Below are positions 1 through 7,442 of a stretch of DNA of 23,880 nucleotides, one piece after another. Each line of letters starts with the position of its first letter. Positions within the stretch are counted from its first letter, which is position 1. This stretch comes from SZUA-146 sp963922815 (lineage in GTDB: Bacteria > Pseudomonadota > Gammaproteobacteria > Steroidobacterales > SZUA-146). Location of the stretch: positions 1 to 23,880 of the forward strand of contig CAWUKD010000041.1 in the NCBI GenBank assembly GCA_963922815.1, read 5' to 3'. A program made the translations under genes and the position numbers. Below the pieces are notes generated by a model. It was not told where the DNA came from. It saw nothing but the letters and a program-made list of their open reading frames with translations, and ran no database searches.

Positions 1-779
1 GTCGTAAAGCTGTTATCAACGGCAAACGCATCGTAGCCGTTGTCCAGATCGACGAGCAGCGTGCTCAAATCTACCTGCCAGGCATCGTTTGGCACGTAAC
101 GGGCCTTTATCCGGGCCGAAAATTCATCGCGTCCGTTGGTATCACTGCGCTGTAAAAAGGCGTTGTCACGAAAACCGTCGGCTTCCTGCGAATGGATTAC
201 GGCTCGCAAAGACAGGGTATCTGTCACGGCCCCGCCTGCAACCGCTCCCAGCGAATGCGACGCGTCACTGCCCACGGATGCGGTCACATCAAACTCTGGT
301 GTCGCGGTCGGATCCTGATATTTAACGTAGATCAGCCCGGCGAGGGCGTTGGCACCGTAGCGCGTGCCCTGGGGCCCCCGAAGCACTTCAACCTGCTGCG
401 TATCAAACATGGTGGCTATGCCACCCATGGCGGAAAAATCCATGTCGTCGATGATAAAACCCACAGAAGGATCCGGAGCGCCTTCATACTGGCTGCGCTC
501 ACCGATACCGCGAATCTGGAAATAGCGGGGCCTGGACACGCCGCCCGCCCAGTTCAGGTTGGGCACCTGGTAGGTCAATTCTTCGAAATGGGTGTTCGCT
601 ATGTCGCGAATCAGCTGTTCGTCCAGCACGGCAATGCTCGCAGCCGTATTGTCAGCAGCCGCCGGACGCAAACCGCTGACCACAACCTCTTCCAATGCAG
701 GTTCTGAATCGGCAAAAGTCATGGGGGATGTCGCGATGCTTGCCAGAGCGGCAAGAAACGTAAAGGTACTGATTTTCAT
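1..779 (-). CDS. TonB-dependent outer-membrane receptor, N-terminal part (predicted thiamine uptake)
   Basis: Partial gene running off the left edge; about 259 residues of a family that is usually 650-800 residues long. I translated the reverse strand from ATG at 779. It starts with a short hydrophobic signal peptide (MKISTFTFLAALASIATS), followed by the acidic TonB-box-like stretch EEVVVSG. A plug domain follows with the typical features: a vPNLNW segment, the RGIGERSQYEG stretch, the VGFIIDD segment and the conserved VEVLRGPQGTRYGANALAG. The protein should sit in the outer membrane and import a substrate using energy from TonB-ExbBD. The substrate is inferred: the leader is a TPP riboswitch, which in other proteobacteria marks thiamine-related TonB receptors. 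The ribosome-binding sequence AGGAAGAGG lies at the end of the riboswitch, 8-15 bases before the start. The barrel is outside the window, so the gene's integrity cannot be judged. Confidence 0.93.
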   Translation of the reverse strand, partial: MKISTFTFLAALASIATSPMTFADSEPALEEVVVSGLRPAAADNTAASIAVLDEQLIRDIANTHFEELTYQVPNLNWAGGVSRPRYFQIRGIGERSQYEGAPDPSVGFIIDDMDFSAMGGIATMFDTQQVEVLRGPQGTRYGANALAGLIYVKYQDPTATPEFDVTASVGSDASHSLGAVAGGAVTDTLSLRAVIHSQEADGFRDNAFLQRSDTNGRDEFSARIKARYVPNDAWQVDLSTLLVDLDNGYDAFAVDNSFT

Positions 780-791
780 TGGCAAGGCCTC

Positions 792-881
792 TTCCTACGC
801 CGGCATTAACCGGATCAGGTTCGAAGGGTTTCCGGCGGATTCCGGATCTCAGGTCCGGAAAACGCCGGACCACCCCTAAGG
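792..881 (-). ncRNA. TPP riboswitch (THI element)
   Basis: Read on the minus strand, the leader contains the conserved THI-box blocks in order: GGGGTG (876-871), CTGAGA (852-847), ACCCTTCGAACCTGATCCGG (829-810), and the closing TTAATGCCGGCGTAGGAA segment (809-792). An extra GC-rich stem lies between the first two blocks, as is common in the variable P3 region. The element ends about 12 bases from the TonB receptor start, and its last bases form part of the Shine-Dalgarno sequence AGGAAGAGG. Control by masking the ribosome-binding site when thiamine pyrophosphate is bound is therefore more likely than transcription termination; no terminator hairpin with a U tract is seen. The block sequences are very close to the family consensus, so the identification is firm; the mode of control is inferred. 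Confidence 0.95.
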
Positions 882-890
882 TCAAAGCCA

Positions 891-899
891 AGTATATCA
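891..899 (-). promoter_or_regulatory. Extended -10 promoter for the riboswitch and TonB receptor
   Basis: The minus strand reads TGATATACT, an extended -10 (TGn plus TATACT). It lies about 10 bases upstream of the first riboswitch bases, which is where a transcription start is needed for a complete THI element. No good -35 hexamer is visible, which fits an extended -10 promoter. Confidence 0.55.
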
Positions 900-964
900 C
901 GCCCTGCATCAGAGCCCTCCCTAAAAAGAACCTTCCGACATTTATCCGGAACAGCCTTTTAGGG

Positions 965-3298
965 CTACGAAGCCCGGGCCGTCGCGTTGTAATCAAACGC
1001 GGCTGGTTCCTCACATTGCGTTTCCTCCCGACACCGATCCCACGATCGCGTGATCGGTGCATAGGCCCTGGCCTTCAGCGCGCTGTCGACCTGTTCACGC
1101 AACTGTCGTTTAAAGCGCTCCGGACCAAAGTAGGCAGCGTGTGCACTGATTTCTGCCGCAGAAAAACAATCGTATGAAGCTTCAAACTCCTCGACCGCCC
1201 CAATCAAGGATTCGTCCAATTGCTCACCGAAGAAAATACCCGTCGGTGCTGCTGCCTTTGCTTCTGGTGTATGGAGACCTATAACCGTTTCCAGGGCACC
1301 ACCCGACCCGAACGCAATAACCGGTGTACCGCAAGCCTGAGCTTCAACCGGTAAAATGCCGAAATCCTCTTCAGATGGAAAGATCAGAGCTCGTGCTTGA
1401 GACAGGTAGTCATTCATGACCTGCGGTGGCTGAAAGCCGATAAACTCAATATTGGGACCTGCCTTTTCCTTAAGCTTGGCCATATCGGGCCCGTCCCCGA
1501 TCATGACCAAGTGTTTACCGGGCATCTTGGTAAAGGCGTCCACAGCGAGATCCAGGCGTTTGAAAGGAACAAAGCGACCGGCAGCTACGTAGTAGTTCTG
1601 TTTATTCTCCTGCAGCTTGAACACCCCCGTCTCAACAGGAGGAAACACCAGTTCCGAATCGCGCCGATAGAACTTTTGTATTCGCGCCTGTACGAATCGG
1701 GAGTTCGCGATAAACCAGTCAACTGTATTGGAAGACCGAACGTCCCAGTTGCGGATCTTGTGCAACACGCGTCTGGCAAACCAGGATAAAGGCCCAGTTT
1801 CCAGATTCGATTCCCGCAGGTACTCATGATAGTGGTCCCACGCGTATCGCATTGGAGAATGACAGTAGCTGACATGAACCTGGTTGGGCCCGGTCATCAC
1901 TCCTTTAGCCACGCAGTAGCTGCTGGAGACAATCAAGTCGTATTCGCCAAGATCAAATTGCTCAATAGCGAACGGAAGTAAGAAAAGCAGTTTCCTGTAC
2001 ACCCGGTCGACATGCGGAATTTTCTGCAAAAAGCTGGTAATGGGCTTTTTGCCGCGTAGAAAACCACGCTGATCCTCGGGCACACGATCAATCAGGCTGA
2101 ACACGTCAGCGTCCGGATAACAGTCGATAATATGCTCCAGAACTCTTTCAGCCCCGCCATACACAACGCACCAATCGTGAACGATGGCAACTTTCATCGC
2201 CGCAGCTTCACGGCGTGTACCATCCCCGGCAATCGATTCAACGGAGCCCACGGGGCATGACATCGCTGAAGACGAATTATTATCCTTGCGTGAACGGCCT
2301 TGAATTGAACGCTCTGCCCACCAGTGTTCAATACGGGCCCTTACGCCCGCCTTTCTCGAAGATCTCTCCAGTTCGGAGCGACCTTCACCCGGCAGCCCCG
2401 TACGCAGTTCGTGATTACCCCTTGCGCGACCAAGGACAGAAGTATCATTAACCGATAAAAACTGGCCGTTCAGATCGAATATTCCGCATGGAGTCAGCAC
2501 CGCATCTCGCAGTCGCGTATCGGCGCCAACAAAGGTGTTGGGCAAAATGGTGACATTACGTAAATGAGAATTGGCTCCAATGACAACACCGTTACCAACT
2601 ACGCAGTTGGATTCCAGATGGACACGAGACCCAACGCGGCAGTGTTTTCCAATCGCGACACCAGCGCCGAGCCTGGCCGTCGCTGCGATTTCCGTATCCC
2701 AGTCGACAGTCACCAACTCGCGTATTGGCCTGCCTGGCATGTTTAGTTTGCCTATAGCTCCGAGCGCTGCTTCGAGGTTCGCGCGGTGATAGGCCTCGAC
2801 TGACTGCAATGGAAGCCTGAAATCGTATCCCTTCACACCAGACAAACTGGCCCGAACAGGCTCACCTGATTGCAGTTTCCAGTAAACAGACGCGTCATCT
2901 CGCACAGACGGATCACCGGGTTGGAAATCAGTACTGGCATCAAGTTCGACGTTCTCCAGCAGATGGAGTTGATCAGCGGGCAAGTAAAGGCAGTGGCCAT
3001 GCTCAAGCAGCGTTTGCGTGCACAAGTCAGCGCCATGCAAATCTGAATAGCGAATAGTCGCCCCCCATTCCGCGCCATCTCCGAGGCGCGATCTGACCGG
3101 CTGCTGCCGGGCAGAGGCTGCAATTCGAATATGCGTCATACCAGAGTCAACGAGCTGTTCAATTGTGTGTACGATCAGGGCTTTCCCACCAATTGGCAGC
3201 AGCGCTCGATGAGTGGATGGCCACACGGGTGAAAGCGGAGATGTTTGATCGGTAAACCCGATCACCACCATGGGCTTTGAATCATTTAAGAGTGACAT
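965..3298 (-). CDS. Fused nucleotidyltransferase-like/beta-helix protein and GT4 glycosyltransferase
   Basis: One uninterrupted 777-residue frame with two parts. Residues about 8-200 resemble sugar-nucleotide pyrophosphorylases, but the nucleotide signature is degenerate: GFTDQTSPLSPVWPSTHRAL replaces the usual GxGTRLxPxT...PKP, so catalysis is doubtful. Residues about 203-290 carry hexapeptide repeats of a left-handed beta-helix (IGKHCRVGSRVHLESNCVVG). A basic, polar linker (about 291-367) leads to MKVAIVHDW at residue 368, the typical first residues of a stand-alone GT4 enzyme. The GT4 part has YGGAERVLEHI near its start, the GRFVPFKRLDLAV donor-site segment and the EX7E motif (E644, E652). 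It should transfer a sugar to a lipid-linked repeat unit at the inner membrane. The start ATG shares one base with the stop of the upstream sugar transferase (TAATG). An internal start at 2197 lacks a good ribosome-binding site, so a real fusion is favoured, though two products cannot be excluded. Confidence 0.85.
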   Translation of the reverse strand: MSLLNDSKPMVVIGFTDQTSPLSPVWPSTHRALLPIGGKALIVHTIEQLVDSGMTHIRIAASARQQPVRSRLGDGAEWGATIRYSDLHGADLCTQTLLEHGHCLYLPADQLHLLENVELDASTDFQPGDPSVRDDASVYWKLQSGEPVRASLSGVKGYDFRLPLQSVEAYHRANLEAALGAIGKLNMPGRPIRELVTVDWDTEIAATARLGAGVAIGKHCRVGSRVHLESNCVVGNGVVIGANSHLRNVTILPNTFVGADTRLRDAVLTPCGIFDLNGQFLSVNDTSVLGRARGNHELRTGLPGEGRSELERSSRKAGVRARIEHWWAERSIQGRSRKDNNSSSAMSCPVGSVESIAGDGTRREAAAMKVAIVHDWCVVYGGAERVLEHIIDCYPDADVFSLIDRVPEDQRGFLRGKKPITSFLQKIPHVDRVYRKLLFLLPFAIEQFDLGEYDLIVSSSYCVAKGVMTGPNQVHVSYCHSPMRYAWDHYHEYLRESNLETGPLSWFARRVLHKIRNWDVRSSNTVDWFIANSRFVQARIQKFYRRDSELVFPPVETGVFKLQENKQNYYVAAGRFVPFKRLDLAVDAFTKMPGKHLVMIGDGPDMAKLKEKAGPNIEFIGFQPPQVMNDYLSQARALIFPSEEDFGILPVEAQACGTPVIAFGSGGALETVIGLHTPEAKAAAPTGIFFGEQLDESLIGAVEEFEASYDCFSAAEISAHAAYFGPERFKRQLREQVDSALKARAYAPITRSWDRCREETQCEEPAAFDYNATARAS

Positions 3299-4047
3299 TA
3301 GTACGCTCCCTTGCCGGAAATAACCGCCGGAATTGTTTTGAGAATTATCACGAGATCGTTGAGAAACGATTTGGCAGACAAATAGCGAACGTCGAGATCC
3401 ACCTGCTGCCTGAACGGCAAATCAGACCGGCCACCAATCTGCCAAAGACAGGTCAGACCTGGTTTGGTCTGCAATCGTTTGCGTGCCTGTGCATCGTACT
3501 GAGCCACCTCCTCGGGCAACGCAGGACGCGGGCCCACCAGCGACATTTCGCCTTTCAAAACATTGAATAGCTGCGGCAGCTCGTCGATAGACAGCCGCCG
3601 GATAATCTGCCCGGTTCTGGTGATGCGCGGGTCGGTTCTGGATTTGAAAATCACACCGTCACTGCTGTCATTGCTGTCGAGCAACGCTTCTTTCTCGGCA
3701 TCCGCCGTCGTACGCATCGACCGAAACTTGTAGAGCGTAAAGAGGTCTCCTCGCTTTCCGACCCGTTGCTGGCTATAGAGAGCCGGGCCGGTAGATTCAA
3801 GCTTGATTAGCAAGGCGGTTAGCGACAGCAACGGTGACAATACGATCAAGCCAGCGAGTGATCCCAAGACATCGACGAGCCGTTTCAGGGTGGGGCGCAG
3901 TACTAGCGACGTTCGCCAGACCAGCCGGGCGTGCCTGGCCGCAAGCTGCTGCCGGAGTGGCCGGTACTGGAGAGACTCAACAAATTGGTCTGCGTTTGGC
4001 AGATCAGTACGCAAATCGGGTTCATTAGCAGATTCATTCACAAGCAT
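3298..4047 (-). CDS. Initiating sugar transferase (polyprenyl-phosphate glycosylphosphotransferase)
   Basis: Bacterial sugar transferase of the WcaJ/PssY/WbaP catalytic-domain family. It loads the first sugar-1-phosphate onto undecaprenyl phosphate on the cytoplasmic face of the inner membrane and so starts each polysaccharide repeat unit. The 249 residues contain the KRLVDVLGSLAGLIVLSPLL membrane helix (about 55-75, expected to be re-entrant), then YSQQRVGKRGDLFTLYKFRSM, the RRLSIDELPQLFNVLKGEM core and the MSLVGPRPALPEE motif. The LTCLWQIGGRSDL segment follows near residue 200. This is the short, monotopic form without an N-terminal membrane bundle. Start choice: GAGGA at 4048-4052 touches the ATG at 4047 but is six bases from an in-frame GTG at 4041, so GTG may be the true start (two residues shorter). 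It is the first gene of a two-gene unit with the fused GT4. Confidence 0.93.
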   Translation of the reverse strand: MLVNESANEPDLRTDLPNADQFVESLQYRPLRQQLAARHARLVWRTSLVLRPTLKRLVDVLGSLAGLIVLSPLLSLTALLIKLESTGPALYSQQRVGKRGDLFTLYKFRSMRTTADAEKEALLDSNDSSDGVIFKSRTDPRITRTGQIIRRLSIDELPQLFNVLKGEMSLVGPRPALPEEVAQYDAQARKRLQTKPGLTCLWQIGGRSDLPFRQQVDLDVRYLSAKSFLNDLVIILKTIPAVISGKGAY

Positions 4048-4125
4048 TCCTCAACTATCATTTTTATCAGATTGAGTTAATGCTACGGGATTCGGCGCTA
4101 AATTGGCGTGATTGTTCTCACATAT

Positions 4126-4172
4126 TGATAAAAAAGAAACCCAATATTGAAACTATGTATCAATATTGGGTT
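4126..4172 (-). terminator. Intrinsic terminator of the H-NOX/kinase operon
   Basis: A perfect 13-base-pair stem (4138-4150 with 4160-4172, arm AACCCAATATTGA) with a nine-base loop. On the minus strand it is followed by TTTCTTTTTTATC, a good U tract. It lies 20 bases after the stop of the hybrid kinase and should insulate the signalling operon from the sugar transferase gene further down the same strand. On the plus strand there is no U tract, so it is directional. Confidence 0.9.
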
Positions 4173-4192
4173 ACATAACCATCGACCGGCAT

Positions 4193-6094
4193 TCAGGCGG
4201 AAACTGCATCGCCCTGAATCTGAAGAAGCTTACTCCTCAACGCCTGCTCTGTACGATTACTAAGATCCAGCAGCGCATCCAGCTCACTACGCTCAAGCAG
4301 AATCCCGCCAAAGCCTTTCTCTTCGCCAGACTCACAGCGAGCTGCAAGCTCCGTCGCACCAATACTTCTGCTGGTTCCTTTAAGCCCGTGACAAAGCTGT
4401 GCGAAAGCCTGCGGGTCGCCCGCGGCAAACGCATCTACCAGCCCTTCCTGTCGACCAGGCAGCTCTCGCAAATAAACAGGAATGACTTTCTGCAGCAGGC
4501 TGTCGGTCGCAGGGCCGAGCCGCGAATATAGCCCACCAAAGTCCAGCTCAATTGGTGATAGCGCCACCTCGGGAGACGGAGTTTGTTGCTTCCGCCGTGT
4601 GGCATAGGCCTGGTCAAGAACATCCGCCAGTTCACCCATATCGACCGGCTTGCTGATATACGCATCCATACCGGCAGCAACAAATTTCTCCCGGTCGCCA
4701 TCGAGAGCGCTGGCGGTAACCGCTACGATAAACGGTTGCGCACCGGACCTGTGCTGGCGTATGCGACGAGTGGTTTCCACTCCGTCCATGACTGGCATTC
4801 GAATATCCATGAGGATAACGTCATACTCGTGTGCATATAAGGCACGAAGAACCTCCTCTCCGTTGGCAACGGCGTCTGCACGATACCCGAGCTGTTCAAG
4901 CTGGGCATGTTGGACCATGCGATTAACCTCATAGTCGTCGGCCAGCAAAATTGTCAATGGTTTTTCCTGCGCCATGCTGGTGCGACGCGCAATCGCTTGC
5001 TCGTCCATGCGCCCGGACAGTAACCAGGCACCGGTTTCAGATGTAGACGTCAAGGTGGTAGATGATGTGCCTGCGTCGTCCGCAGCGGTGAGCTCTGATT
5101 CGAGCACTCCGCACGGCACAAAGAAGCTAAAGGTTGATCCGTTTCCTGGTTCGCTTTCCACTGTCACATCTCCTCCCATGATTTCGCAAAGTCGTTTGCA
5201 GATTGTCAGCCCCAAGCCAGTGCCTCCGGCCGATACTCCGGCAAACTGGGTGAAAGGGGCGAATAGCTCGTCAAGATCATCAGCATGAATACCGATCCCT
5301 TCGTCCTTAACACTGATCGCCAGGTGCCTGATATCCCTTCCCTTGAACGCAGAGCGCAGCTCTTCCGGCACCCGCGACGTCTGTTCATCGAGAAGCTCAA
5401 CGACGAGCGTAATCTGCCCTTCATTGGAGTACTTGACGGCATTACTCAGCAAGTTCAGTACAAGCTGCTGAATGCGTCCACCATCTACGACAATGCGATC
5501 ATGGCTGCCAAGATAGTTATCAAACTTGAAATTCATATTTTTCCTGGCGGCATCAAGCATAACCAGTGAGATCGACTGTTCCAGAATACTTTCTATGTGA
5601 ACTGGCGAGTATTCCAGTTCAAGTTTATTGGCATCGATTTTTGACAGATCCAGAATGTCATTAATAATCCTCAGCAACATTTTCCCGCTGGACCTTACCG
5701 TTTGCAGCTTTTCCGCCTGCTCATCTGACATTTCCGAGTCAAGCAGCACACCGGTGAGCCCGATGACTGCATTCAAGGGCGTACGCATTTCGTGACTCAT
5801 GCGCGCCAGAAACTGGGTTTTGAGTTCGGACAACTCAACCGCCGTGTCTCTTGAACTGCGCAGGCGAGTCTCAGCAACCCGACGCAGTCGCACTTCTTCC
5901 TGCAGCTGGCTCACTGCTTCTTCCAGCGCGCGAGTACGCCGCTGAACCTGCTTTTCAAGATCGGCTCGCGCCGCACTCAATGACTCATTCAATTCGTACA
6001 GCTCAGTACTCTTGCTGTCCAGAATTGCTTCAGCCTGCTGGCGTGCAGCGCGCTCGCGCATAAAGCGCTTTTCCCATTTACTACCATCCGTCAT
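4193..6094 (-). CDS. Soluble hybrid histidine kinase (HisKA-HATPase-REC-HPt), H-NOX partner
   Basis: A 633-residue hybrid kinase with no membrane segment and no recognisable sensor domain. Order: a charged coiled coil (about 5-90); HisKA with H-box MSHEMRTPLNAVIG (phospho-acceptor H101); HATPase with the N-box LVLNLLSNAVKYS, G1 box KDEGIGI and G2 box GGTGLGLTICKRL (about 205-328); a receiver with LLADD (acidic pair D386/D387), D430 in VILMDIRMPVMDG, and K482; and a C-terminal HPt with H569 in LCHGLKGTSRSIGA. All catalytic and phosphorelay residues are present, so a His-Asp-His relay inside one protein is expected, ending on a partner receiver. The ATG overlaps the H-NOX stop by four bases (ATGA) with GAGG upstream. 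H-NOX proteins encoded beside kinases inhibit or modulate them when NO is bound (known for HahK/HnoK-type pairs). The missing sensor domain fits input coming from the H-NOX protein. Confidence 0.93.
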   Translation of the reverse strand: MTDGSKWEKRFMRERAARQQAEAILDSKSTELYELNESLSAARADLEKQVQRRTRALEEAVSQLQEEVRLRRVAETRLRSSRDTAVELSELKTQFLARMSHEMRTPLNAVIGLTGVLLDSEMSDEQAEKLQTVRSSGKMLLRIINDILDLSKIDANKLELEYSPVHIESILEQSISLVMLDAARKNMNFKFDNYLGSHDRIVVDGGRIQQLVLNLLSNAVKYSNEGQITLVVELLDEQTSRVPEELRSAFKGRDIRHLAISVKDEGIGIHADDLDELFAPFTQFAGVSAGGTGLGLTICKRLCEIMGGDVTVESEPGNGSTFSFFVPCGVLESELTAADDAGTSSTTLTSTSETGAWLLSGRMDEQAIARRTSMAQEKPLTILLADDYEVNRMVQHAQLEQLGYRADAVANGEEVLRALYAHEYDVILMDIRMPVMDGVETTRRIRQHRSGAQPFIVAVTASALDGDREKFVAAGMDAYISKPVDMGELADVLDQAYATRRKQQTPSPEVALSPIELDFGGLYSRLGPATDSLLQKVIPVYLRELPGRQEGLVDAFAAGDPQAFAQLCHGLKGTSRSIGATELAARCESGEEKGFGGILLERSELDALLDLSNRTEQALRSKLLQIQGDAVSA

Positions 6095-6639
6095 TGCTTT
6101 TTCCTCACGCGCATCGTAATGCGCTTATCGTCCTCTGATCGTCCAATGACATCTACGGAAAGGGACTGATTGAAATACTTGCCAGACGAGGCAGTAAGCG
6201 CCAGGGCCAGTTCTGCTAAAGGACGATGCGACTCGTAGCTCAATTCCAGCGACCCATCGGAATTAAGCTTGCCACTAACCGTTGGCGGGCGGGCATCGAG
6301 ATACAGTTTGCGCACGTCTGCGTGAATGACATCACCTACCGAGAGCAGAAAATCAAACACATCGTTGTCGCTGTTGAAGTACCGGCCGTGCTGATCGTGA
6401 AAAACCTGCATCAAATGCTCCGCAAAGTCATGCACGATTTCTGTCACGCTTTTATTTCCTAGCGTGCACAGCGCAACGGCCATAGCCAGCATTTCGTCAT
6501 GCGGATAGTTGCCCACCGTGGTGTAAGCGCCGCCCGTACTCAATTTGTCATCAAGTTGTTCAATAATCTGGTCAACCGTGTCGAACCCGTACTTCTCTTC
6601 GACATGGCCCAAAAACTCCACAAATATCGAACCAATCAT
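6091..6639 (-). CDS. hnoX: H-NOX (haem NO-binding) sensor protein
   Basis: A 182-residue stand-alone H-NOX domain, the usual length. Family landmarks: start MIGSIFVEFLGHVEEKYGFD, then GAYTTVGNYPHDEM (about 37-50), DVFDFLLSVGDVIHADVRKLY with the expected proximal haem ligand H106, ARPPTV, and the haem-propionate motif YxSxR as Y135-S137-R139. These residues indicate a functional haem pocket. In facultative or aerobic proteobacteria such proteins bind NO, usually excluding O2, and signal to a kinase or cyclic-di-GMP enzyme encoded next door. It overlaps the upstream regulator and the downstream kinase by ATGA junctions and has a strong GGGAGGG ribosome-binding site. I could not reliably place the distal-pocket residue that separates NO-only from O2-binding members. 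Confidence 0.95.
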   Translation of the reverse strand: MIGSIFVEFLGHVEEKYGFDTVDQIIEQLDDKLSTGGAYTTVGNYPHDEMLAMAVALCTLGNKSVTEIVHDFAEHLMQVFHDQHGRYFNSDNDVFDFLLSVGDVIHADVRKLYLDARPPTVSGKLNSDGSLELSYESHRPLAELALALTASSGKYFNQSLSVDVIGRSEDDKRITMRVRKKQ

Positions 6640-7214
6640 TTGCCATCCCTCCCAAACCCGGCGAGCAGGTCTCGCAGGTCGTCCACGCCGATGGGTTTTG
6701 GAAACACCGGAATTCCGTTCGGGACGCCACCTCTTTCGGCAAGGTGCTTGTCACTCAGGCCCGTGACCACGGCTATGCTCACATCTCCGCCTGCTTTCGA
6801 CTTGCCCAGAGAACGCAGCATGGTGATTCCATCCATACCTGGCATGTCCACGTCCACCAGCATCAGGTCGGGCTCGGTCTTGCCGAGAGCAATCAGGCCT
6901 TCATAACCATCACCGGCCATTACCAGCCGAGCATCTGGAGCCAGAATGTCGAATAACGCCGCGTAATAGCTTTGCATGGTCGCGTCATCTTCCACGATAA
7001 GAACGCAAAGTTGATCCCGGTCACGCCGGGGAGCCATACCGGAACGAGCGCGCAACGCATCATCCACCGATGAACGCAGAATACGACGGTGACCACCAGG
7101 GGTTTTCCACGCCTCCAGTTCTCCTTTCTCTACCCAGAGCTGTACGGTTCGCACCGAAACACCCAGCTGGCTGGCAGCCTCTCGCGTTCCAATGACCTGT
7201 TTATCTTCGACCAT
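6636..7214 (-). CDS. HTH-receiver regulator (excisionase/MerR-type HTH followed by REC)
   Basis: A 192-residue protein with domains in the reverse of the usual response-regulator order. Residues about 6-55 form a MerR/excisionase-type helix-turn-helix (TREAASQLGVSVRTVQLWVE, then a KTPGGHRRI wing). Residues about 69-187 form a receiver with acidic residues in LIVEDD (E75, D76, D77), phosphorylatable D121 in LMLVDVDMPGMDG, T151 and K173 in FPKP. It is the first gene of the operon with H-NOX and the hybrid kinase, so it is the natural final acceptor of the kinase's HPt phosphate. If it binds DNA, the divergent 7215-7442 region, which also precedes the polysaccharide export genes, is the obvious place to look. 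The start at 7214 has AGAGGA six bases upstream. Function as NO-responsive transcription regulator is inferred from context. Confidence 0.88.
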   Translation of the reverse strand: MVEDKQVIGTREAASQLGVSVRTVQLWVEKGELEAWKTPGGHRRILRSSVDDALRARSGMAPRRDRDQLCVLIVEDDATMQSYYAALFDILAPDARLVMAGDGYEGLIALGKTEPDLMLVDVDMPGMDGITMLRSLGKSKAGGDVSIAVVTGLSDKHLAERGGVPNGIPVFPKPIGVDDLRDLLAGFGRDGK

Positions 7215-7227
7215 GGTGTTCCTCTGT

Positions 7228-7244
7228 TATCAGTTCTATCAGTT
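7228..7244. repeat. Tandem TATCAGTT repeat in divergent promoter region
   Basis: TATCAGTT occurs twice with a nine-base period (7228-7235 and 7237-7244), just upstream of the HTH-receiver gene. A related ACTGATA (the reverse complement of part of it) lies at 7414-7420 near the start of the plus-strand export operon. It could be an operator for the adjacent regulator, but this rests only on position and repetition. Confidence 0.35.
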
Positions 7245-7398
7245 ACCAAGTGTACCCATTCGCCTCATTTTTTCCTGTGTGGCGTATCACATTTTTCATT
7301 ATTACCGCTTTGTCTGCGATTTATTCGACATAACGCTGCCAATTAATACCCAGCTTATCATTTTTGCGAGTTTGATCACGGAATCAGTCAGAGAATTC

Positions 7399-7411
7399 GA
7401 TCAAAATGATC
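7399..7411. promoter_or_regulatory. Possible operator, GATCA-AAA-TGATC
   Basis: A perfect five-base inverted repeat around AAA, 32 bases before the export gene start, with another TTGATCA about 25 bases further upstream. A clear -35/-10 pair for the plus-strand operon was not found, so its relation to the promoter is unknown. Short AT-rich palindromes can arise by chance. Confidence 0.25.
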
Positions 7412-7442
7412 ATACTGATACTTCAAGGATGTTAATACTGCC

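Noticed and set aside
192..707. 171-codon plus-strand open frame over the TonB receptor gene
   Set aside because: It is antisense to a clear TonB plug-domain frame, has no recognisable domain and no good ribosome-binding site.
962..975. GGGCT-ACGA-AGCCC hairpin at the end of the fused GT4 gene, as a terminator
   Set aside because: Only a five-base-pair stem and no U tract on the minus strand; it overlaps the stop codon, so it is probably incidental.
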